Shown here piece by piece: positions 59,502-64,000 of a stretch of 64,000 nucleotides of DNA (within the stretch, counting starts at the first letter, position 1; each line of letters opens with the position of its first letter). This stretch comes from JABWCQ01 sp964530625. GTDB taxonomy: Bacteria > Electryoneota > RPQS01. Where the stretch lies: assembly GCA_964530625.1 (NCBI GenBank), contig CAZHAK010000008.1, forward strand, positions 59,564 through 123,563, in the 5' to 3' direction. The position numbers and the translations under genes are program-made. The notes under the pieces are model-generated. The model was not told the DNA's origin, ran no database searches, and saw nothing but the letters and a program-made list of their open reading frames with translations.

Positions 59502-59810
59502 AAGGGTGCTCGTTTGATCGCTATAAGTGTTCACTGCAAATTCAATCGCAAGTTCAAGCATGGATTTACTGATAATAAAAATTCTTACGCGATTGTCCTG
59601 ATCCGGTTCTGAATTGAGAATCTGTGGGTTCAACTTGGAATAGTCGATTTCGTTGAGTACAAGCGTTGTATTTCCTCCATACTCTTCGACCTTGCAAAAA
59701 CGAGTTCCGTCTGGTCGCCAATAGCTTACTCGAGTCTTTCTAATTCTTGCTTGTACATTTGGCAAGGTAGATAAACGCCCTATTAGCTCGTCCCAATATC
59801 GTGTTGCCAT
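59475..59810 (-). CDS. Small protein of unknown function, 3' end inside a REP element
   Basis: The 111-residue protein is not recognised. It has beta-like strands ('RVSYWRPDGTRFCKVEEYGGNTTLVLNEIDY') and a helix ('MLELAIEFAVNTY'). Its last residues ('DSPSGDLA') and stop codon are encoded by the REP element next to RAYT, so the original C terminus was probably replaced when the element inserted. No ribosome-binding site is evident. Confidence 0.6.
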   Translation of the reverse strand: MATRYWDELIGRLSTLPNVQARIRKTRVSYWRPDGTRFCKVEEYGGNTTLVLNEIDYSKLNPQILNSEPDQDNRVRIFIISKSMLELAIEFAVNTYSDQTSTLDSPSGDLA

Positions 59811-59870
59811 AATTAAATACTCAATGCTTATAGACAGGTCTCGGCATGTATACTCCTATATTGCCCCGAA

Positions 59871-59909
59871 TTGGGATTTTGCGTAGCGGTTCCACGTCGG
59901 AGTCTGAGG
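59871..59909 (+). repeat. REP element, family B, copy 4, degenerate
   Basis: GGGATTTTGCGTAGCGGTTCC, ACGTCGGAGTCTGAG matches the family with several changes (for example CCACGTCGG in place of CCCGCCGG). It lies in the gap upstream of the 111-residue gene. Confidence 0.7.
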
Positions 59910-59957
59910 GGTTCTTAACTGTACAAAGCCTTCGTATAGAACTGCGAAAGGATTTTA

Positions 59958-60551
59958 TCACTCGCCTCGCTTCACGCGCTCCCATTCGGACTTGAGTATC
60001 GCTTGTACGCCTCGTCTCATAGGGTCCCTGTCGCTTGCCAGTGCGATTAACTTGTCTTCGTCAACTGCTTCCTTGTTTTGTATATCAGCCGTAAAATTGA
60101 CGAGGTTTTGTTGAAGCGTGAACATTCGCTTAAGCAGATCAGCGTGAAGTTCTTCTCCAGGATTCAACATCAATTGAATTCGTGATGTTCGTAGTGTCAT
60201 TTCATCGAGCATTTTGTAGTACTCGTCCATATTCCCATTACGACCAGCAGCCATGCCTAGATTTGAAAAGGCTTTGTCCCACTGTGCAATTTCTTCTCGC
60301 AACTTATTTATCCATTCTTGCCGATTCCGACTAAGAACTTCGATCTTAAACTGCCGCTCCGCGATTTCACGTTGAGTCTTAAACTGTTCTTTCGCGATCT
60401 CTATCTGCGTTTCGTTTTGGGTTTTTGCTACTTTTAGTTGACCACGAATCAGAAAAAGATTGAAGGCAAGCAAAATTATCGTGATCACGAATCCGAAGAC
60501 CGAGATCACAAACCCCCATACCGAAATGAAATCGAGAATTTCTTGGCTCAT
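59958..60551 (-). CDS. Membrane-anchored coiled-coil protein of unknown function
   Basis: The 197-residue protein has one N-terminal helix ('VWGFVISVFGFVITIILLAFNLFLI'), then a long coiled coil ('KTQNETQIEIAKEQFKTQREIAERQFKIEVL') and a helical C-terminal domain ('WINKLREEIAQWDKAFSNLG', 'LKRMFTLQQNLVNFTADIQN'). No family was recognised. The layout resembles the N-terminal half of the AbiC-like protein at 51812, without its conserved C-terminal motifs. It is A/T-rich. Confidence 0.7.
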   Translation of the reverse strand: MSQEILDFISVWGFVISVFGFVITIILLAFNLFLIRGQLKVAKTQNETQIEIAKEQFKTQREIAERQFKIEVLSRNRQEWINKLREEIAQWDKAFSNLGMAAGRNGNMDEYYKMLDEMTLRTSRIQLMLNPGEELHADLLKRMFTLQQNLVNFTADIQNKEAVDEDKLIALASDRDPMRRGVQAILKSEWERVKRGE

Positions 60552-60746
60552 TTCCCCTCGTTCATCTCCACCACCTCCGGCTCAAAAGCCTAAGTTCAGC
60601 GGGTTCATTTCCCCAACGGTCAGAGTCGTCCAAATCCTATAAATATACGAATTTTCAATCTTTTAGTGCAACTCTTTGGCGAAGGAATCAATATTGCAAC
60701 TATAGTAAATAGGTTTGCAGAACTGTTCACAAAATTGAGGTGGTAT

Positions 60747-61169
60747 ATGCTCCAAAACAGTGGACAACTAAGCACGACGCGAACGACTCAGGTGTGGGCG
60801 GGCGCGGCGTGCTTGGTGGTCTTTATCTTTTTAATTTTCGGGCACTTAATGACCTTGCGGGATCGCACAATGGTGACCACGGCGATTCACGACGCCAACA
60901 GTTTCCGCTCGGCGCTGGCCGCCTACGAAGTGGACTATGGCAGCTTCCCCAAAGACACCGTGGCAAATCCCTACGAATTCGCCCGGGGGCTGCACGATCC
61001 CAGGGGCCGCCCGTACATGCATCTTCCCACTGACCGGGAAGTCGTGGACTTCAGCTACACACCCGACTCCGATGGCCAGGGCTACACGCTCGTCCTCCGC
61101 GCCCGCGATCGCCGGAATACCCCGGTGGTAGCAAATCCCGTCAGAACATTGGCTCGCCCCGAAGGCTGA
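60747..61169 (+). CDS. Pilin-like protein without a prepilin cleavage site
   Basis: The 140-residue protein has one N-terminal helix ('VWAGAACLVVFIFLIFGHLM') and a pseudopilin-like soluble domain similar to that of the downstream gene ('DANSFRSALAAYEVDYGSFPKD' versus 'DVDHFRKALAVYEIDYGVFPDQ'). It lacks the G-F-T-L-I-E-L type processing site, so it is probably a type II-anchored membrane protein rather than an assembled pilin. ATG 60747 was chosen for the GAGGTGG site just upstream. It is followed by a clear terminator. Confidence 0.72.
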   Translation: MLQNSGQLSTTRTTQVWAGAACLVVFIFLIFGHLMTLRDRTMVTTAIHDANSFRSALAAYEVDYGSFPKDTVANPYEFARGLHDPRGRPYMHLPTDREVVDFSYTPDSDGQGYTLVLRARDRRNTPVVANPVRTLARPEG

Positions 61170-61203
61170 CTCATGTAATTCGCAAAACATCCAGTCGCAA
61201 TAA

Positions 61204-61236
61204 GCCAAAGACCCTCATCACCTGAGGGTCTTTTGG
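61204..61236 (+). terminator. Intrinsic terminator after the pilin-like gene
   Basis: CCAAA-GACCCTCA...TGAGGGTC-TTTTGG followed by TTT. The stem has 8 perfect inner pairs. Confidence 0.85.
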
Positions 61237-61323
61237 TTTACGCAGGATCAATAAAAACAACCGCGCGTCCGTGGCGCAGAGCTTGCTCATAGAATCGCAG
61301 AACCTAAGTAGGAGCGTCCGCAT

Positions 61324-61725
61324 ATGCAAAAACAACGTGGCTTCACCTTAATCGAATTACTCGTCGTGATTGTCGTCCTCGGCATTATCGCGGCCATAGC
61401 AATTCCCAGATTTTTGGCGTCGCAGGACCGCGCCTATGTCACGGCGGCGGTTGCGGACGTGGATCACTTTCGCAAAGCGCTGGCGGTCTATGAGATTGAC
61501 TACGGCGTTTTTCCCGATCAGAATTTCGCGAGTGTACCGGCCATCACCGCGGCGCTGATCGATCCTTCCGGCAATGACTACATGATTCTCCCCGACGGGC
61601 AAAACTTCTCGTCGTTTACCTATGTCCCGCTAAACGCAGGCGAAAGTTACGAGATTCAAGTCGTTGCCACCGATCATATGAACACAGGGGTAGTGGCGGA
61701 TCCGATGGGAACCGCAGTGCAGTAA
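61324..61725 (+). CDS. Type IV pilin/pseudopilin-like protein
   Basis: The 133-residue protein has a short leader and the classical prepilin site: cleavage after Gly6 in 'KQRG|FTLIELLVVIVVLGI', with Glu at position +5 of the mature protein, followed by the hydrophobic N-terminal helix. The C-terminal domain carries 'HFRKALAVYEIDYGVFPD', as in GspG-like pseudopilins but with the calcium loop changed. It is a candidate subunit of type IV pili or a type II secretion pseudopilus; no assembly genes lie nearby. A TAGGAG site precedes the ATG. Confidence 0.9.
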   Translation: MQKQRGFTLIELLVVIVVLGIIAAIAIPRFLASQDRAYVTAAVADVDHFRKALAVYEIDYGVFPDQNFASVPAITAALIDPSGNDYMILPDGQNFSSFTYVPLNAGESYEIQVVATDHMNTGVVADPMGTAVQ

Positions 61726-61748
61726 ACTCGGCGACAACGCACAAATTG

Positions 61749-61780
61749 AAAAAGCGACTCGAGTGAGCCGCTTTTTTTTG
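61749..61780 (+). terminator. Intrinsic terminator after the pilin gene
   Basis: AAAGCG-ACTC-GAGT-GAGC-CGCTTT type hairpin followed by a run of eight T. It lies about 25 bases after the stop. Confidence 0.85.
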
Positions 61781-61937
61781 TGATCTCTTTTCCATACACG
61801 TACCGCCTTGCCCGGTCCGACTAAAAACACCAACAAGATAATGAGCACTGCAACAGAAAAGGAATACTCCAAGATAGATCCACGAGAACTCCATTTGCTA
61901 AGCCTGCGCGTCATCGTTGGTTACTTTTCAAGTAACC

Positions 61938-62429
61938 TCAAGGCTCCATTTCTACTTTTGTCTTCGCGATAGCCGGATTCTCCGCCCATGCCGTGACGGC
62001 AGCCTTCTTCTTCTTGACCGCGACGCGCCGCTTCATATCTTCAAGTTCAATATAAGACGTGTCCGCCCAGCACGATTCGTGTTTCTTGTAGGCTTCAAGT
62101 TTCATGCACAGCTTGCCCACGTTCACCCGCGTCGTATCGTCCCGCGAAACCGTCGTCCACGCCCGTCCGGTGGACTTCTGATAAATCCACGCGTACTTCG
62201 TTTCGACCACAACATGCAGCCACGGCGTCGCTCCCGTAGAATCTCCTCCACCTGCCATCGCGGTCTTAGTTTCTTCCTTCTGCTCCTCCTCCGCTTCAGC
62301 GGAGGGGTTAGGGGGGGACTCTCCTGCCAAAACAATTGGCATGTCATACCGCGTTGTCTCCGATTTCGGCATCAGCGACAACACCAACAACGTGCTAACG
62401 ATAATGCTGAGAATGTATTTTGTTTTCAT
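61938..62429 (-). CDS. Exported protein of unknown function with an inserted repeat
   Basis: The 163-residue protein has a signal-like helix ('YILSIIVSTLLVLSLM'). Residues 'SPPNPSAEAEEE' near position 40-49 come from a family A palindromic repeat inserted in frame (copy 6). The rest ('ATPWLHVVVETKYAWIYQKS', 'GKLCMKLEAYKKHESCWADTS') is not recognised. The ATG overlaps the end of the upstream fibronectin-type gene by 35 bases. Confidence 0.65.
   Translation of the reverse strand: MKTKYILSIIVSTLLVLSLMPKSETTRYDMPIVLAGESPPNPSAEAEEEQKEETKTAMAGGGDSTGATPWLHVVVETKYAWIYQKSTGRAWTTVSRDDTTRVNVGKLCMKLEAYKKHESCWADTSYIELEDMKRRVAVKKKKAAVTAWAENPAIAKTKVEMEP
62286..62319. repeat. G-run palindromic repeat, family A, copy 6, inside a small exported-protein gene
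   Basis: CCTCCTCCGCTTCAGCGGAGG followed by GGTTAGGGGGGGAC. The CGCTTCAGCG centre and trailing block match copies 2 and 4. The coding frame is the same as in the methyltransferase copy. Confidence 0.75.
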
Positions 62430-64000
62430 GTGTTTCTTTCGTTAAGAAGGATTGAATCTCACTTTTTGTCCAGCCGCTGCCCTCCGGAATAGCGGCAATT
62501 GCTCCCACATCACCCACATACGTCTCGACTTGATAATACATATCCGCCGCGAACTCCACGACCTCAAGATGCCTGTAGGTTGTGTCCGTCGTTGACCCGT
62601 GATAATAGAACGGCCCTTCCGTGTTTTCAGAAAAATACACCAGATAGCGCGACACTTGCACGGGACAGCCGGCGATCGTCGTGTCCACCGGCGACCAAGT
62701 CAGCACCGCGTCAAGATTTTCAATCACAATCACGACTTCCGGCGCCGCCGGCAGCGACCCCAGCACAAGCGATGTAACCAGCGAATCATAACTCTGGCTT
62801 ACACCGCATGTGTCGTTAATGGCCATCACGCTATAGCCGTACTCAATTCCGCCGATAACCGTAGCATCATCGTACCCTGTGCTGCTATTGGGCAGTACGG
62901 CAAGCTCAAATCCGTCGCGCAGCACGCGGTAGTACCCGAAGTCCCCGCTCGCAGGGAGCCACGAAAGAAAAATTGTGTCACAACTGTCGTGCGCGGCAGC
63001 GAGCCCTGTCGGGCCGGCTGGATACTCAAGCAAGCTTCCGCTGACGGAGTCAATCACATTCGAGACTCCGCAATCACCAATCGCCTGTGCGGAATAGCTG
63101 TAGTCACCCGGCAGCGGCGGAAGATCCTCAAAATTCCCGATCCCCCCAATCTGCTCCGCGATCAACACATCATTCCGATACAGCCTCACCGTATCCGTAT
63201 TCATCGTCGCGGAATAGCTAAGCGTAATCCCTTCACAATCCGGAGAGCTGGTCGTCAACATTAGCATCGTTGGCGCGATATCAGTATGACCAGAATCGGC
63301 AAGACTGTTAAAACTCGCTCCGCAAGGGTTAAAGGCCTGCACGCGATAAGAGAATGATCCTGAACCAATAGGATCCGTGTATTGCGTCACATCGGGCGCT
63401 GTGAAACCGACAACCAACCCGTTGCGGCGGACAATATATCCGTCTTCAAAAGAAACGTCGTTCCAAGTTACGACAATTTCAGTACACAGAGAATCTGTAG
63501 CATTTACACCCGTTGGGTACTGTGGCGGAATGTATCGAAAGCCTATGCTTGCATCGCTTGGCGGACCTTCGATACACTCGTTCGCACCGGCAACTTGATA
63601 TTCATAATTGGTGTTTCCCTGCGCCTGGTCATCAACAAATGTCGTTTCATTTGCAGCCACCGACGCTCTGAACTCTCCGTCTCGATAGACAATGTACTGG
63701 TCCTCAAAATCGTCATCTTCCCATACAAGCGTTAAGTCACACTCGCCGGTTGACGCGACCAATCCTTGAATTTGCAGAGATCTTTGACACGGATTAACTC
63801 CTTCTGCAACTTCCGACAATCCTCCCTGCCCGCACTCGTTAAACGCTTCAATTTGATAATAGTAGGGTCGTCCGGGTAGAACAGTAAAGTCATTATAAGT
63901 CGTGACATTCGCTCCAACCGAATCGAACAGCACGGCATCACGATAAATCCTGTAACCCGTTTCACGAATCACATTAGTCCAGTTCAAGGTCACCCGATCC
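62395..64000 (-). CDS. Large exported protein with fibronectin-III-like repeats, partial
   Basis: At least 534 residues of a protein whose N terminus lies beyond the right edge. It consists of about six repeats of 85-90 residues with the Fn3 pattern 'L.W......D.Y.VYRDG', 'Y.YQV.A.N.CG', such as 'EDQYIVYRDGEF', 'EDGYIVRRNGLV', 'YYRVLRDGFELAV', 'EYGYSVMAINDTCG'. The end 'YYQVETYVGDVGAIA' has no sorting domain, unlike the other exported proteins; its tail 'THENKIHSQHYR' overlaps the next gene and may reflect a frameshift. Probably an extracellular adhesion-type protein. Confidence 0.78.
   Translation of the reverse strand, partial: DRVTLNWTNVIRETGYRIYRDAVLFDSVGANVTTYNDFTVLPGRPYYYQIEAFNECGQGGLSEVAEGVNPCQRSLQIQGLVASTGECDLTLVWEDDDFEDQYIVYRDGEFRASVAANETTFVDDQAQGNTNYEYQVAGANECIEGPPSDASIGFRYIPPQYPTGVNATDSLCTEIVVTWNDVSFEDGYIVRRNGLVVGFTAPDVTQYTDPIGSGSFSYRVQAFNPCGASFNSLADSGHTDIAPTMLMLTTSSPDCEGITLSYSATMNTDTVRLYRNDVLIAEQIGGIGNFEDLPPLPGDYSYSAQAIGDCGVSNVIDSVSGSLLEYPAGPTGLAAAHDSCDTIFLSWLPASGDFGYYRVLRDGFELAVLPNSSTGYDDATVIGGIEYGYSVMAINDTCGVSQSYDSLVTSLVLGSLPAAPEVVIVIENLDAVLTWSPVDTTIAGCPVQVSRYLVYFSENTEGPFYYHGSTTDTTYRHLEVVEFAADMYYQVETYVGDVGAIAAIPEGSGWTKSEIQSFLTKETHENKIHSQHYR

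Noticed and set aside
61630..61914. 94-codon minus-strand frame with one hydrophobic helix
   Set aside because: It would run antisense through a clear terminator into the pilin gene, and only its first part looks protein-like. A shorter real membrane peptide cannot be excluded but is not supported.
1..64000. CRISPR arrays, tRNA and rRNA genes
   Set aside because: No regularly spaced direct repeats were seen, and no T-loop/acceptor pattern or rRNA stretch was recognised on either strand; a covariance-model scan was not possible here.

Overview
The window looks like a chromosome segment from a Gram-negative bacterium of the wider FCB group (Bacteroidetes/Ignavibacteria/Marinimicrobia-like candidate phyla). 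The evidence is a TonB-dependent receptor, eight exported proteins that end in the 'YPNPFNP ... SSGVYF ... LLK/LMK' C-terminal sorting domain typical of type IX-like secretion, Rex, a homodimeric pyruvate dehydrogenase and split gyrA/gyrB. The sequence does not let me name the species. No rRNA, tRNA or CRISPR array was recognised.

Layout. At 1-7.3 kb lie the end of a TonB receptor, an operon dinB-like > tsaE > tsaB > secreted repeat protein on the minus strand (strong promoter at 3618-3646), two tandem polytopic membrane proteins and a RibD/DHFR-like reductase. At 7.4-15.3 kb lies a pyruvate dehydrogenase operon, aceE > [tcmP > DUF5131] > aceF > small membrane protein > lpd. The bracketed pair is an accessory module inside the metabolic operon. 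At 15.3-16.9 kb a long intergenic region holds strong inverted repeats, followed by a histone-H1-like/SWIB fusion gene. At 16.9-28.9 kb the plus strand carries four exported sorting-domain proteins and nth; a lipoprotein-like gene and a homocysteine S-methyltransferase are in between on the minus strand. At 28.9-34.4 kb lies a gyrA > heme oxygenase-like > polyprenyl sugar transferase > rex gene string. At 34.5-43.6 kb a head-to-tail minus-strand block carries four DinB-superfamily genes, small exported or unknown proteins, a decayed MNT/HEPN toxin-antitoxin locus, an esterase, a MauE/DoxX-rhodanese-LOG set and an exported protein. At 43.7-49.4 kb lie three more sorting-domain proteins and a VOC protein. 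At 49.5-58.7 kb lie a saccharopine dehydrogenase-like gene, an AbiC-like protein with a nucleotidyltransferase, gyrB, two paralogous MNT/HEPN pairs (one with an in-frame amber) around a YdjM-like gene, and an AsnRS-like protein without an anticodon-binding domain. At 58.7-64 kb lie a REP-associated tyrosine transposase bracketed by inverted REP copies, hypotheticals, two pilin-like genes and a fibronectin-type exported protein running off the end.

Themes. (1) Several short palindromic repeat families are dispersed through the window. One is linked to the resident RAYT transposase. Another, G/C-run-rich, has inserted in frame into three protein-coding genes in two reading frames. (2) Accessory or defence-like genes (TcmP/DUF5131, AbiC-like, NTase pair, three MNT/HEPN loci) sit inside or beside housekeeping operons (pdh, gyrB) rather than in a separate island. 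(3) The exported proteins fall into two groups by their last residues, LLK on the plus-strand cluster and LMK on the minus-strand cluster. Promoters that can be read are sigma70-like, with a TTGAC(A/T)-type -35, a 17-18 bp spacer and often TATATT as -10.
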